In this document: in pieces, positions 1-10,300 of the stretch
How positions within the stretch are numbered: position 1 is the first letter of the stretch
Layout of the letters: each line of letters starts with the position of its first letter
DNA from: CAYLNG01 sp964497855
Lineage (GTDB): Bacteria > Verrucomicrobiota > Kiritimatiellia > SS1-B-03-39 > UBA6053
Reading direction: 5' to 3'
NCBI GenBank assembly: GCA_964497855.1
Contig: CAZCFM010000001.1
Location: 1-64,000, forward strand
DNA length: 64,000 bases
Position numbers and translations under genes: made by a program
Notes under the pieces: model-generated
What the model saw: only the letters and a program-made list of their open reading frames with translations
What the model was told of the DNA's origin: nothing
Database searches by the model: none

Positions 1-166
1 AAGCAAAAAACAACGGAACAAAAAAAATGAATGAGAGGGTTTTCATGCAGGACTCCACACGTGAAAAATTACGACACGAGGGTTCTGTAGCCTTCAAACA
101 CCGCATCGGGAAAGAAAGCATTCGTGCAACTTGTTGTTCTTGGCGACGGTGCCAAGCTCCCGGCTT
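1..166. other. Left edge, no gene supported
   Basis: This stretch lies downstream of the minus-strand esterase gene and is AT-richer than its surroundings near position 1. A short plus-strand open frame beginning at 27 runs into the antisense of the esterase and has no recognisable motif, so I do not call it. I see no clear terminator hairpin followed by a T run. Confidence 0.5.
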
Positions 167-1732
167 CTATTTTCCGTTCTGCAGATCGTGTTTTCGCAAT
201 TCAAAAGGCGAAGCAGGAATGCGCTCCTCATTGAAAAGCGAGGCGTCCGCAGGGTTGTTCTGCCAGGCGTAACGCAGATGCACGGGCTTGAGCACAGCCT
301 CGCTGTGGACCCGGACGGAGGATGCAGAAAGAATCTCCGCATTGGCGGGGTGAAAAACACCGTCTTCCCCAGCCAGCGTGAAACCGCCGAGCAACTCCCG
401 GTCAAACGAAATCAGTTTGCTTCCGTTTTGTCGGAACTGAATGCGCAGCTCGCCGTTTTCCTGCCATTCCACCTTGTCGGGAATGGGGCCACCCCGCAAC
501 ACTTCCAGCCCGTAGGCGTCCGCGAGAGCAAGGCGGGCGAGACGACGTCCCACGGCTTGTTTGTTGCGCGGATGGATGTCTTTCTCCTCCCCGAGATCGA
601 TGGTCACCGCCATGCCACTGTGGTGCAGGTTTAAGGAGAACTGCCGCTGCGCCTCACGGAGTTGGGGCCAGGGATCGTCCGCAGGCTCGACTTTGGGCAC
701 CATGAAATTCGCGAGTTGGACGATGCCAACGTAGAGGTTAGGCAGTCCCCATGCTTCCCGCCAGTCCTCAAACATCACCTGTAGACGTTCGCCATACTGC
801 TGGGGGTTCCATCCAGCATCGGATTCCCCCTGGTACCAGATCACCCCGCGCATGGCGAAGGGAATGAAGGGAGAAACCATCCCATTCGCCAGGGAAGCCG
901 GACGGTGCGGGCTCGCGGGATCAAACGGCGGAGGCTTCGGGGCATTCGGATGCTGGCGGGGATTGAATGCCGCCGGAGCCACTCCATTTTCGGCCTGCCA
1001 GGCGGCCAGCGCCGCTTCCCATTCTGCTTTTTTCTGGGCAAAGGACGGCATGCCCGCCTCCCATTCGTCCCAGCGCGCCTGCAGCAGCGGATGACGTCCC
1101 ATCGCCACGGGCCGGGACCAGGCGATGGCCGGCGTGCCGCCCCAGGCGGAGTCGATCAGGCCGACGGGCACATTCAGCACTCCCTGTAACGTCCGTCCAA
1201 AGTGCCAGCCGACGGAGCTGAAACCGGCGATGGTTTCAGGCGTGGCCGCCGTCCACACCGCCCCGTTGTCCCAGAGCGCTGTCGCCGACACCACCCGCTT
1301 TGCACGGAGCAGTCGGATGGCCGGGGCGTGAACCAACGGCTCCAAATCCCCGTCCAGTGTCCGGCGTACTTGCCAGTCCATGTTGGACTGTCCGGAGCAA
1401 AACCATACTTCCCCCACCAGCACATCCTGAATAACCCGCTGGCTGTCGCCGGACTGCACACGCAACTCGGCGGGCTCAAACGAAGCAGATTCCGGCGCAA
1501 GATCGACCCGCCAGTTGCCGGCGGCATCCGCTGTCGTGGTCCGGGTCTGCTCCCGGAACGCAACCCTGACCTCGGCGCCGGCCTCCGCCTGTCCCCAGAT
1601 CGGCAGTGGCAGTTCCCGCTGCAGCACCATGTGATCGCTGAACACCGACGGCAGCTTCAGGCCCTCCGCGAACAATCCGCAGGAGGCGCAGAACAAAGAC
1701 AGTATAAAAGACATCGTCGAAATTTTCATCAT
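167..1732 (-). CDS. Secreted sialate O-acetylesterase-like SGNH esterase
   Basis: Predicted 521-residue carbohydrate acetylesterase of the sialate O-acetylesterase (SGNH/GDSL) family, probably removing O-acetyl groups from sugars outside the cytoplasm. Residues 1-22 form a signal peptide; Cys residues near its end leave a lipoprotein possible. The nucleophile block CSGQSNM lies at about 112-118, a second conserved block with YQGESD near residue 300, and the catalytic D-x-H segment (DIHP) near residue 395. The length suits the family. It sits 116 bp downstream of the cellobiose phosphorylase gene on the same strand, so it may be part of a polysaccharide-use unit; acetylated mannan or xylan is a plausible substrate, but that is inference. 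The first two codons are both ATG, so the start is uncertain by one codon. Confidence 0.88.
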   Translation of the reverse strand: MMKISTMSFILSLFCASCGLFAEGLKLPSVFSDHMVLQRELPLPIWGQAEAGAEVRVAFREQTRTTTADAAGNWRVDLAPESASFEPAELRVQSGDSQRVIQDVLVGEVWFCSGQSNMDWQVRRTLDGDLEPLVHAPAIRLLRAKRVVSATALWDNGAVWTAATPETIAGFSSVGWHFGRTLQGVLNVPVGLIDSAWGGTPAIAWSRPVAMGRHPLLQARWDEWEAGMPSFAQKKAEWEAALAAWQAENGVAPAAFNPRQHPNAPKPPPFDPASPHRPASLANGMVSPFIPFAMRGVIWYQGESDAGWNPQQYGERLQVMFEDWREAWGLPNLYVGIVQLANFMVPKVEPADDPWPQLREAQRQFSLNLHHSGMAVTIDLGEEKDIHPRNKQAVGRRLARLALADAYGLEVLRGGPIPDKVEWQENGELRIQFRQNGSKLISFDRELLGGFTLAGEDGVFHPANAEILSASSVRVHSEAVLKPVHLRYAWQNNPADASLFNEERIPASPFELRKHDLQNGK

Positions 1733-1847
1733 CTCTACAGTTTAAATCAGGTTGCAGAGGAACGTACATCATACCCATGCCTTCTCCCATCTGCAACGGT
1801 ATCCGTCACAAGATTGAAAAAACTTCGCCCAGACTGTCTTCATGTGT

Positions 1848-4232
1848 TTACAGCTTCGCCCATACATCGACGCGCGTGCCCGCCGGAAATACCGGCAACA
1901 GGTTACCATCGATTTTCTCTCCGTTCACCCTCAGCTCACGCAGGCCTTTGGCGCGGCTCTCGGGATTCTCCACGCGGATGTGGTAGGTCGCACCACGGAA
2001 CACGCGGGTCGCGGAATAGCCTTTCCAATGGGATGGAAGACAGGGGTCCAGCCGCAGGCCGGCGGGCTCTGGATGAAGGCCCAGAATGCCGGCACTCATG
2101 GCCACGTAATTCCAGGTGGCAGAGCCGGAAAGCCAGGCCAGACGTCCCGCCCCGTGTCGCGGACTCGCCGGACTGTGGGTGCTCTGGCAGACCACGTAGG
2201 GCTCCACCTGACGAATTTCGGCTTTGTCGTTGAAACTGGAGGGCAGCACATTGTGCAGAAATTCCCAGGCTCTTTCGCCATCGCCCAATTTGGCCGCCGC
2301 CAGCACCGCCCAACCCTGCGTGTGGTTGAAGATGCCTCCGTTCTCCTTCATCCCTGGCTCAAACAAACGGGCCAGGCACACCTGTGGATCGGTCTTCACG
2401 TAGGGCGGCGTGCACAGCATGACTCCGTAGGGCGTGTTGAGATGTGAGACCATCGCATCCATCACCTGCCGTGCGCGCTCCCCGGTGGCGTGTTCGCTGA
2501 GCACCGCCCAGGTTTGCGGGTTCATGAAAATGCGGCCCTCGTCGTTTTCCCGTGAACCGAACTTCAGGCCATCGAAGCGGAAAGCGCGCAGATACCACTC
2601 GCCGTCCCAGGCGTGGGCGTCGAGGTTCGCGTCCAGTTCCGCGAGCCGCTTCTCCGCCCAGGTTCTTTCCCCGGCCTCGCCGAGAAGTTCGCAAATGTCG
2701 ATGTAGGTTTTGAGTCCGAAACGGAGCTGGAAGGCCACAAAGACCGACTCGCCCTTTTCTCCGAGGCGAAGGCAGTCGTTCCAGTCGGCGTGCAGGCCGC
2801 AGGGCAAGCCATGCGCCCCGGAACGTTCCAGGTTGAATTCGATGGCGCGTCGCAGATGACCCAGCACGGTGGCTTCGCCGTGGTCGGCATAGGGCAGCAC
2901 CTTGCGATACAATCCGATGTCTCCGCTTTCGTTCACATGCGCGGGCACGGCGTTGAACAGCCACATGCCGTCATCGGCGCGGAAGTGATCGGAGAGAGTC
3001 TCGTGTCCGGGACGGTGGTGGAAAGGCTGCACCACGGGCTTGCAGCCGCCATTGGCGTATTGCCCCGTGATCATCAGTTCCAGCCGGGGACCGGCCTCCT
3101 CCGGCACAAGGGCGGCGGCGGCCACGATGTCCTGCAGGGTGTCGCGGTAGCCCAGGCCGTCGCGCTCCCCGGCGTAGCCCAGACTGGCGGCGCGGGACCA
3201 GTAAAAAGTCATCAGACTGTTGAAGGGCGACCAGAGATTCACCATCGCGTTGAAGTCCGGATCGGGGCTTTCGACGTGCAGCGTCCGCAGCTTGGCCATC
3301 CAGAATTCTGTCACCGCCTCCATTGCGGCCTGAGCCTTTTCCGGACAACGCATCGCGTCCACGGCGGCGCGTCCTTCGACACCAGCGCGTCCGACGCCAA
3401 AAACGCAGGCAAATTCGCGGGACTCCCCCGGCTGCAGATGGATCGTGATTTCAAATGCGCCGCAAGGTTGATCGCCGGCAAGGACCTGACTGCCCAATGT
3501 GCCCGCCAACACAGCGGCAGGGCGCGCGTAACTCCCGTGCGGTCCCATGAACGACTCCAGATCGCCACAGTACCCGCTGCAGGCAATGCCCGCGACGCCA
3601 AAGAAACGATGTCGTTGTTGGTCTTTGTTGGTGAAGTGTTGCGGGTCCTCCGGCATGTTGCGGTTGGAGGCGATGTTCAAGATGCCGTCCACAATCTGGG
3701 TGCTGCAAATGTATTGGCCATATTGCAGGTTTCGGGTGTCGTCGTCGGCGCTGAAATTCACCTGCGGCTCCACGAAGGTGTAGACCTTGAGTGTGCGGGT
3801 CGCGGCGGAGTCGTTGCGCAGCGAGATGCGCCAGGTTTCGTACAGGGCCCCCTGGGGAACAAAATAGCCAACCTCGGAGAAGATGCCCTTATAGGTGGAT
3901 CGGATCGTGGTGGAACCCGGACGGTGCAGGCATTCGCTGTGGAATTGATCGAGTGGCTTGGCCACCGGCAGCCAGGAGTTGGTCCAGACGTCGCCGTCGG
4001 CCTCGTCGCGCAGGTAGACGTAGCGGCCGCAGTGGTCGGCGGGCATACTGTTGAAGCGGAATCGGGTGAGGCGTCCCTGCGCGGCGGAGCGGTAAAAGCA
4101 GTAGCCAGCGGCGTTGTTGCTGATGATGCCGCCGAACTCCGCGCTGCCAAGATAATTGATCCAGGGCTTGGGAGTGTCGGGACGGGTGATGCGGTACGCG
4201 TTTTCGTCAGGGGCAAAGGTTCCGTAGTTCAT
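1848..4232 (-). CDS. Cellobiose phosphorylase (GH94)
   Basis: Predicted 794-residue cytoplasmic GH94 phosphorylase, which splits cellobiose with phosphate into glucose 1-phosphate and glucose. The N-terminus has the hallmark segment ITRPDTPKPWINYLG, followed by the beta-sandwich region; the alpha6/alpha6 barrel follows, with the conserved catalytic Asp in HADWNDCL near residue 482. There is no signal peptide. Length and the start motif match known cellobiose phosphorylases (about 800-820 residues) better than chitobiose phosphorylases or the much longer cyclic-glucan enzymes, although specificity cannot be proven by eye. It is transcribed divergently from the GH57-like gene, and a strong palindrome lies between them. 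The secreted esterase gene follows on the same strand. Confidence 0.9.
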   Translation of the reverse strand: MNYGTFAPDENAYRITRPDTPKPWINYLGSAEFGGIISNNAAGYCFYRSAAQGRLTRFRFNSMPADHCGRYVYLRDEADGDVWTNSWLPVAKPLDQFHSECLHRPGSTTIRSTYKGIFSEVGYFVPQGALYETWRISLRNDSAATRTLKVYTFVEPQVNFSADDDTRNLQYGQYICSTQIVDGILNIASNRNMPEDPQHFTNKDQQRHRFFGVAGIACSGYCGDLESFMGPHGSYARPAAVLAGTLGSQVLAGDQPCGAFEITIHLQPGESREFACVFGVGRAGVEGRAAVDAMRCPEKAQAAMEAVTEFWMAKLRTLHVESPDPDFNAMVNLWSPFNSLMTFYWSRAASLGYAGERDGLGYRDTLQDIVAAAALVPEEAGPRLELMITGQYANGGCKPVVQPFHHRPGHETLSDHFRADDGMWLFNAVPAHVNESGDIGLYRKVLPYADHGEATVLGHLRRAIEFNLERSGAHGLPCGLHADWNDCLRLGEKGESVFVAFQLRFGLKTYIDICELLGEAGERTWAEKRLAELDANLDAHAWDGEWYLRAFRFDGLKFGSRENDEGRIFMNPQTWAVLSEHATGERARQVMDAMVSHLNTPYGVMLCTPPYVKTDPQVCLARLFEPGMKENGGIFNHTQGWAVLAAAKLGDGERAWEFLHNVLPSSFNDKAEIRQVEPYVVCQSTHSPASPRHGAGRLAWLSGSATWNYVAMSAGILGLHPEPAGLRLDPCLPSHWKGYSATRVFRGATYHIRVENPESRAKGLRELRVNGEKIDGNLLPVFPAGTRVDVWAKL

Positions 4233-4278
4233 GTGTACAAACTATCGAATATCGAAATAGGGTAAAGCGCCGGGAAAG

Positions 4279-4308
4279 GCACTTTGTTGCATCAAGGCAA
4301 CAAAGTGC
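4279..4308. promoter_or_regulatory. Perfect 12-bp palindrome in a divergent sugar promoter
   Basis: The arm GCACTTTGTTGC (4279-4290) and its exact reverse complement (4297-4308) are separated by 6 bp. It lies in the 165-bp region between the divergent GH94 and GH57-like genes. The symmetry fits an operator for a dimeric regulator, or a 5' UTR hairpin of the plus-strand transcript. Two direct copies of TATCGAA occur nearby at about 4243-4256. No regulator gene is present in this window. Confidence 0.55.
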
Positions 4309-4397
4309 ATGTTTGCACGCTTCCAGAACCTCTGAGAAAACATAGTTACGAGCCATTCCCCATCGCTTCATCCCCACGATCCCCCTGGAGATTCACC

Positions 4398-5897
4398 ATG
4401 AAATATTGCGCCATTTATCACGCCAACCTCAACTACGCCTTCCTGGAACCCCACAAGTACGAGCAGGTGATCCGGGCGAGTTACGAGACCATTCTCGATG
4501 GCCACGCGAAATACCCGGAGGCCAAGTTTGTGTTCGAGGCGAGCGGTTTCACCATCGACCTCATCGCGCAGCTTTGCCCCGATGTGCTCGCCAAACTCCG
4601 CGCCGCGATGGCGTCCGGCCAGTGCGAATTCATGGGTGCGCCCTACGCCCACCCGGTCCTCGCCAACGTTCCCGAGGAGGACGGCTACTGGTCCTGCGAA
4701 TTTTCCCAGCGCAGCTACGAAAAACACCTCGGCACCCGCATCGAGAGCTGGTGGAACCCCGAATGCACCTGGATGCAGTACGTCCCCCGGGCCTTCCAAC
4801 GCGCCGGGGCCAAATACCTCACGCTCGACTTCGAAAGCTACATGAACTGTAACGACAAGGAGTATGCTTGGGTCGAGAAAAACCGCGCGTCCGACATCTA
4901 CTGGGGCGGACACATGCCCTGGTTCGACCTCGATCCCGACTGCAAGTTTCTCCACCGCCCCTTCCGCGACGTCGTCCCGGGCCTTCACGGCTTCTGCCGC
5001 AGCGACCGCCTCGTCGGCAAATACATCTCCTACTTCATGGGCAAAACCTCCCTCGCCGACTACCTCGCCAACGTCAAACGCTGGTCCGGCTCCGGCAAGG
5101 GTGCCACCATCATTATCGCCGACGACGCCGAGTACTGCGGCACCAGCGGTTACTTTTACGTCAAATACTACCGCGACTACAGCCGATCCTTCGAGATCCG
5201 CCCCGACGCCGCCGAAAAACTCGACGCCCTGATCCGGGGCGTGCTCGAACTCGGTGAACTCGCCACCTTCAAAGAATGCTGCGAAGAATTTGCGCCTGTC
5301 GAAGAGCCCTTCTTCGTCGAGGACCGCTACGCCTGGCACCGCACCTATTCCGACTGCTGGGGCGGCACGCCTGAGGCGAAACATTTCGATCCCATCGTCG
5401 CCTCCCTCCGCGCCGAATACAAAACCAAGTACCAACCCATCACCGAGGGCACCCACGCGGAACCGTTCAAAGCCCTGGCCGAAAAATTCTGGTTCCACTG
5501 CACCAGCGCCGCCAATTCCGATGGACGCTGGCCGCCGCCCCCCGCCGAACCCTGCGAGTTCAACCGCCAGTGGGTCCGCAATGAAATCCAGTCCACGCGG
5601 GATGTGCTCGCCGAGCTGGCATCCGCCACCGCCGGCATTCCCCTTCCGCCCAAGCCCGACAACAGCATGGCCGGCGACGGTGCCGCCTACGGCCTGCACT
5701 TTACCGACAAGGACCTGAGCGACCTTCCCCGTCTGAACTTCTACGAACTCCAACACGCCCTCTACGCCGCCTTCCGCGCCTACGACCACTCGACCGGCGG
5801 GGAACGCAAGATCAACAAAGCCAAGGTTGAAGCCATCTACGCCGAATACAAACGCCGTGGCATCACCCGCTTCAAAGCCCCCGTCCTCGCCGATTGA
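4398..5897 (+). CDS. GH57-family glycoside hydrolase-like protein
   Basis: Predicted 499-residue cytoplasmic protein of the GH57 (beta/alpha)7-barrel superfamily, whose members act on alpha-glucans or alpha-galactosides. The ATG at 4398 is chosen because homology-like sequence (AIYHANLNYAFLEPHKY) begins there; an upstream in-frame extension has no family features. The candidate nucleophile Glu is in WWNPECTW near residue 121 and the candidate acid Asp is in IIADDAEYCG near residue 242, matching the spacing of GH57 conserved regions. No signal peptide. It opens the plus-strand sugar gene run (GH57, GH130, GH2). Substrate is unknown; in this context it may act on an oligosaccharide imported with mannosides or galactosides. 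Confidence 0.75.
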   Translation: MKYCAIYHANLNYAFLEPHKYEQVIRASYETILDGHAKYPEAKFVFEASGFTIDLIAQLCPDVLAKLRAAMASGQCEFMGAPYAHPVLANVPEEDGYWSCEFSQRSYEKHLGTRIESWWNPECTWMQYVPRAFQRAGAKYLTLDFESYMNCNDKEYAWVEKNRASDIYWGGHMPWFDLDPDCKFLHRPFRDVVPGLHGFCRSDRLVGKYISYFMGKTSLADYLANVKRWSGSGKGATIIIADDAEYCGTSGYFYVKYYRDYSRSFEIRPDAAEKLDALIRGVLELGELATFKECCEEFAPVEEPFFVEDRYAWHRTYSDCWGGTPEAKHFDPIVASLRAEYKTKYQPITEGTHAEPFKALAEKFWFHCTSAANSDGRWPPPPAEPCEFNRQWVRNEIQSTRDVLAELASATAGIPLPPKPDNSMAGDGAAYGLHFTDKDLSDLPRLNFYELQHALYAAFRAYDHSTGGERKINKAKVEAIYAEYKRRGITRFKAPVLAD

Positions 5898-5970
5898 ATC
5901 CTTCAACCCGTTGAAAGTGCTTCACAATCCACGGAAAAGAGGTCAGAAGGGAGAGGTCAGAGCCAGCTCG

Positions 5971-6047
5971 TCATTCGTCACTCTTCACTCTTCACTCGAC
6001 ACTCGTCACTCGACACTCGTCACTCCCCAATCCCCAATCCAAAATCC
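5971..6047. repeat. Eleven tandem heptamers, CACTC class
   Basis: Eleven consecutive 7-bp units run without a break, drifting from TCATTCG and TCACTCT through alternating TCACTCG and ACACTCG to CCAATCC and AAAATCC. All share the pattern NNANTCN. The array ends one base before the ATG of the GH130 gene, so it takes the place of a normal leader and no Shine-Dalgarno is visible. A related array on the other strand lies at 32518-32552. Confidence 0.85.
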
Positions 6048-6048
6048 C

Positions 6049-7221
6049 ATGCTCCCTCCCTTCAACTTCCAGACCCGCCTTGCCCAACTTCGCGCCCGCC
6101 ACGAGGCCGTTGTCACCCAGTCCAACACACTCTCTTGGGACAGCTCCAACTGGTTCTGCCGCGCCGCGAATCCGGCGGTCACCCATGAGCACGCCCCCCT
6201 CGCCTGGCGCTACGACCTCAACCCCGCCACCAATCCCCGTCTGCTGGAACGCCTGCCCGTGTTCTGCGCTTTCAATGCCGGCGCCATCGAATGGAACGGC
6301 AACATCGCCGTTGCCGTCCGCGTGGAGGGCCACGACCGCAAATCCTTCTTCGCCATCGCCGAAAGTCCCAACGGCATCGATAATTTCCGCTTCCACGACG
6401 AACCCGTGACGATGCCCGAGACCGAGGACCCCGACACCAACGTCTACGACATGCGCCTCGTCAAACACGCCGACGGCTGGGTCTACGGCCTCTTCTGCAC
6501 CGAGCGCAAGGACCCCGCCGCCAAACCCGGCGACCTCTCCAGCGCCGTCGCCCAGTGCGGCATCGCCCGCAGCAAAGACCTCAAAACCTGGGTGCGCCTC
6601 CCTGACCTCAAAAGCCTCTCCGCCCAGCAGCGCAACGTCGTCCTCCATCCCGAATTCATCAACGGCAAATACGCCCTCTACACCCGCCCGCAGGACGGCT
6701 TCATCGACGCCGGCTCCGGCGGCGGCATCGGATTCGCCTTCTGCGACGACATGACCCGCGCGGTCACCGGCGAAGAACGCATCGTCGACCGCCGCATCTA
6801 CCACACCATCAAGGAAGTCAAAAACGGCGAAGGCCCTGCTCCCATCAAGAGCCCCATTGGATGGATTCACCTCGCCCACGGCGTGCGCGGCACCGCATCC
6901 GGCCTCCGCTATGTGCTCTACGTCTATGTGACTGCGCTGGACGAGCCCTGGAAAGTCACCCACGCCCCCGGCGGCGCCTTCATGGTGCCCATCGGCGATG
7001 AGCGCGTCGGCGACCTCACCAACATCCTCTTCAGCAACGGCTGGGTGCTCAAAAACGATGGCACCGTGTTGATCTACTACGCCTCCTGCGACACCCGCCT
7101 GCACGTCGCCGCCACAACCCTCGACCGTCTGATGGACTACTGCCAGAACACGCCCGCCGACCCGCTCCGCTCGGCGGCCTGCGTCGCCCAGCGCGTGGCG
7201 CTGATCCGCCAGAACAGTTAG
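6049..7221 (+). CDS. 4-O-beta-D-mannosyl-D-glucose phosphorylase (GH130)
   Basis: Predicted 390-residue cytoplasmic phosphorylase that converts beta-1,4-mannosyl-glucose and phosphate to mannose 1-phosphate and glucose, the last step of the phosphorolytic mannan pathway described in Bacteroides. Length matches the GH130_1 subfamily. Conserved segments include RVEGHDRKSFFAIAESPNG (about 86-104) and DPDTNVYDMRLV (about 127-138), which carries the conserved acidic residues, then YGLFCTERKDP. The ATG at 6049 is chosen because family sequence starts just after it and the upstream frame is a 7-bp repeat array. The partner mannobiose 2-epimerase of the known pathway is not in this window. Confidence 0.92.
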   Translation: MLPPFNFQTRLAQLRARHEAVVTQSNTLSWDSSNWFCRAANPAVTHEHAPLAWRYDLNPATNPRLLERLPVFCAFNAGAIEWNGNIAVAVRVEGHDRKSFFAIAESPNGIDNFRFHDEPVTMPETEDPDTNVYDMRLVKHADGWVYGLFCTERKDPAAKPGDLSSAVAQCGIARSKDLKTWVRLPDLKSLSAQQRNVVLHPEFINGKYALYTRPQDGFIDAGSGGGIGFAFCDDMTRAVTGEERIVDRRIYHTIKEVKNGEGPAPIKSPIGWIHLAHGVRGTASGLRYVLYVYVTALDEPWKVTHAPGGAFMVPIGDERVGDLTNILFSNGWVLKNDGTVLIYYASCDTRLHVAATTLDRLMDYCQNTPADPLRSAACVAQRVALIRQNS

Positions 7222-7223
7222 GC

Positions 7224-7272
7224 GGGTTCCAGGTTTCTGGTTCCAAGTGTATGGTTGCTGGTTTCTGGCTTT
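7224..7272. repeat. Tandem heptamers, GGTTTC class
   Basis: Seven consecutive 7-bp units (for example AGGTTTC, TGGTTCC, TGGTTGC, TGGTTTC) begin two bases after the GH130 stop codon. The 7-bp phase is kept even through a divergent unit (7245-7251). The same class recurs at 10434-10468 and, reverse-complemented, at 35705-35746. The array fills about a third of the 134-bp gap before the GH2 gene. Confidence 0.75.
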
Positions 7273-7355
7273 GGGGTGCGTGCTCCATCCACGTTGTCCA
7301 TGAGAATATTCTCTCTGTGATTGCCAATCATTTTCATGCCGGATAAAGCGGGGAC

Positions 7356-10300
7356 ATGCACCCCTCCCCCTCGCCGTTTCCCTTTCCCCGCTGCTGGGAA
7401 GTCCCCGAACTAACCCAGATCAACCGCCTGCCCGCACGCTCCTTCCTGTTCCCCTTCCACAGCGAAGCCGCAGCCGCAACCCGCGACCCCGCGAAATCCA
7501 AATGGGTTCGCTCCCTCGATGGCCGCTGGCATTTTGACTATTTCCAGAAACCCGAGGACCTGGATCCCGCTCTCCTCTGCCGAACGCCCGAAAGCGAAGC
7601 CAACATCACGGTCCCCGGCAACTGGACCGTTCAGGGCTGGGACAAGCCGCATTACACCAACATCCAAATGCCTTTTAAAAACCAGCCCCCGCTGGTTCCC
7701 AACGAAAACCCCAGCGGACTCTACCGCCGTACGTTTTCCGTCCCCGCCACCTGGAAAAAACGCCGCTGCGTCCTCCACATCGGCGGTGCCGAAAGCCTCG
7801 CCTTCGTCTACCTCGACGGAACCTTTGTCGGCATGTCCAGCGACAGCCGTCTGCCCGCCGAATTCGACATCTCGCCCTTCATCAGCCCCGGCAAAACCCA
7901 TCTTCTCGCCATCTTCGTCATCCGCTACTCCGCCTTCTCCTACGTCGAGGACCAGGACCACTGGTGGATGGCCGGCATCCACCGCTCCGTCAAACTCATC
8001 AGCAGCGCCGACGCCTGGATCGAGGACGTCTTTGCCAAAACCGGCTACGTCGAAAGCGACGGCTCCGGACGCCTCGTTCTCGACGTCCGCCTCGGTTTTT
8101 CGGGCCCTCCCGGACGCGTCTGCCGCGTCACCGCCGACCTCCGCGACCCCGCCGGAAATCCCGTCTGGAAAACACCACAAACCCTTGACATCAACGGCAC
8201 CGGCTACCGCCGCGACGGCTTCTGCGGCCAGCTCTCCGAGGAAATCCCCTCCGTCCTCCCCTGGTCCGCCGAAGACCCGAAGCTGTATTCTCTGCACCTG
8301 ACCCTCAGCGACACCACGACGGACGAAGTGCTCGAACACACGGCTCTCCGCACGGGTTTCCGCACCGTCTTCATCCGCGACGGACAAGTTCTTTTCAACG
8401 GCCAGCCCATTCTCTTCAAAGGCGTCAACCGCCACGACCACGACCCCGACCACGGCAAAACCGTCTCCCGCAAATGGCTGCTCGAGGACGCCCGCCTCCT
8501 CAAGACCCACCATTTCAACGCCGTCCGCACGTCTCACTACCCCAACGACCCCGAGTGGTACGACATCTGCGACGAGGTCGGCCTCTACGTCATCGACGAA
8601 GCCAACCAGGAGGCCCACGCCAACTACAGCACCCTCGGCCGCGATCCCCGCTGGGCCCTCACCTTCCGCGAACGCGCCGAACGCATGGTCCTCCGCGACC
8701 GCAACCACCCCTGCATTTTTTGTTGGTCCCTCGGCAACGAAACCGGCTACGGACTTAACCACGACCTCGCCGCCGACGCCATCCGCGCCCTCGACGACTC
8801 CCGCCTCGTCCACAACGAGGCCGCCGAACGCTGGGGTTGGTTCCAGTGGCACAACGAGTACATCCCTGGCGGCGAACGCAGCCACGACTTCCGCGCCCCC
8901 ATGTACCCACAGGTCAAAGACGTCGTCGCCTACGGCAAAAAACCGACCGATGTCCGCCCCTTCATCCCCTGCGAATACGCCCACGCCATGGGCAACAGCC
9001 TCGGCTGCCTGAAGGAATACTGGGACGCCATGTACCGCTATCCAAATCTCCAGGGCGGTTTCATCTGGGACTGGGTCGAACAAGGCCTCCGCAAAATCGG
9101 TCCCGACGGACGCGAGTTCTGGGCCTATGGCGGCGACTACGGCGACGTGCCCAACGACGTCAACTTCAACTGTAACGGCATGGTCCAGCCCGACCGCATT
9201 CCCAAGCCCGCCATGGCCGAATGCAAAAAAATCTTCCAGCCCCTGCTCTTCCATTCCTTTGATGCCAAGGCCGGAACCCTCCGCGTCCGCAACCGCAACT
9301 TCTTCATCGGCACCGACGACCTGGACTTCCACTGGCGCGTCGAGGTCGATGGAAAGAACGTGGCCGGCACCAGCCTGGGTCGCCTCTCCATCTATCCCCA
9401 GGACGAACAAGCCCTGCAACTTCCCCTGCCCGCGCTGACCCTGCTCCCCGGACAGGAGGCCTTCCTCACCCTCGTCGCCACACGCGGCAAGGATGAAATC
9501 GCCACCGAACAGTTCCTACTCGCCCGCAAGGCCCGCCGCAAACGGCCCGCCGCCCTCCCGGTACCCGTTCTCAAAAACAAATCCGCCACCCTCGGCGACT
9601 GGACCCTCACGCCAAACGGCATCACGGCCCGCATCGGCGACCGCGACATCGTCCGCAGCGGCCCCAGCCTGCAAATTCTGCGTGGCTTCATCGACAACGA
9701 GGGCGTCAAGGGCCATGCCTCGCATTGGACCGAAACCCGCCGCAACATGGGGAAATGGTGCCTCGCCGGTCTCGACAAACTCCAGGTCGTCTCCTGCACA
9801 CTGCTCCGCCGTCCCGACGCCCTGCTGCAGCGCACACAATATGCAGCAGGTCCCCTGAAAAAGGCATTCCTCCACGAGCAAACCCTCCAGCTCCTGCCTC
9901 AGGGCTGGCTGCGCGTCGAACAGCGCATCGTCGCACATCCGGAGCTTCCCGACCTCCCCCGCGTCGGTATCACCCTCGACCTTGACCCCGCCTGCACGCA
10001 GGTGGAGTGGTTCGGACGCGGCCCCGGCGAGACCTATCCCGACCGCAAAGCCGCCGGCACCATCGGCCACTTCCGCGCCGATATTCAGGACCTGTTCTTC
10101 CCCTACGTCGTTCCCCAGGAAAGCGGCAACCACGAGGACGTCCGCTGGATTAGCGCCCGCGACAGCCGCGGCTACGGACTGCTCGCCCTCGCCGACCTGC
10201 CCCTCAGCGCCTCCGTCATCCCCTACACTCCCGCCGAACTCAACGCCGCGCTCCATCCCTACGACCTCCCCAAGACCCCCGGCGTCCACATGAACCTCGA

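Noticed and set aside
2613..4265. Long plus-strand open frame opposite the GH94 gene
   Set aside because: It is antisense to a clear family member; high GC at third positions opens mirror frames. Similar mirrors occur at 4368-5906, 7410-9419, 17590-19809, 21034-23163 and 58532-60379.
5971..6047. Heptamer array as a CRISPR
   Set aside because: Units are 7 bp with no spacers, and no cas genes are present.
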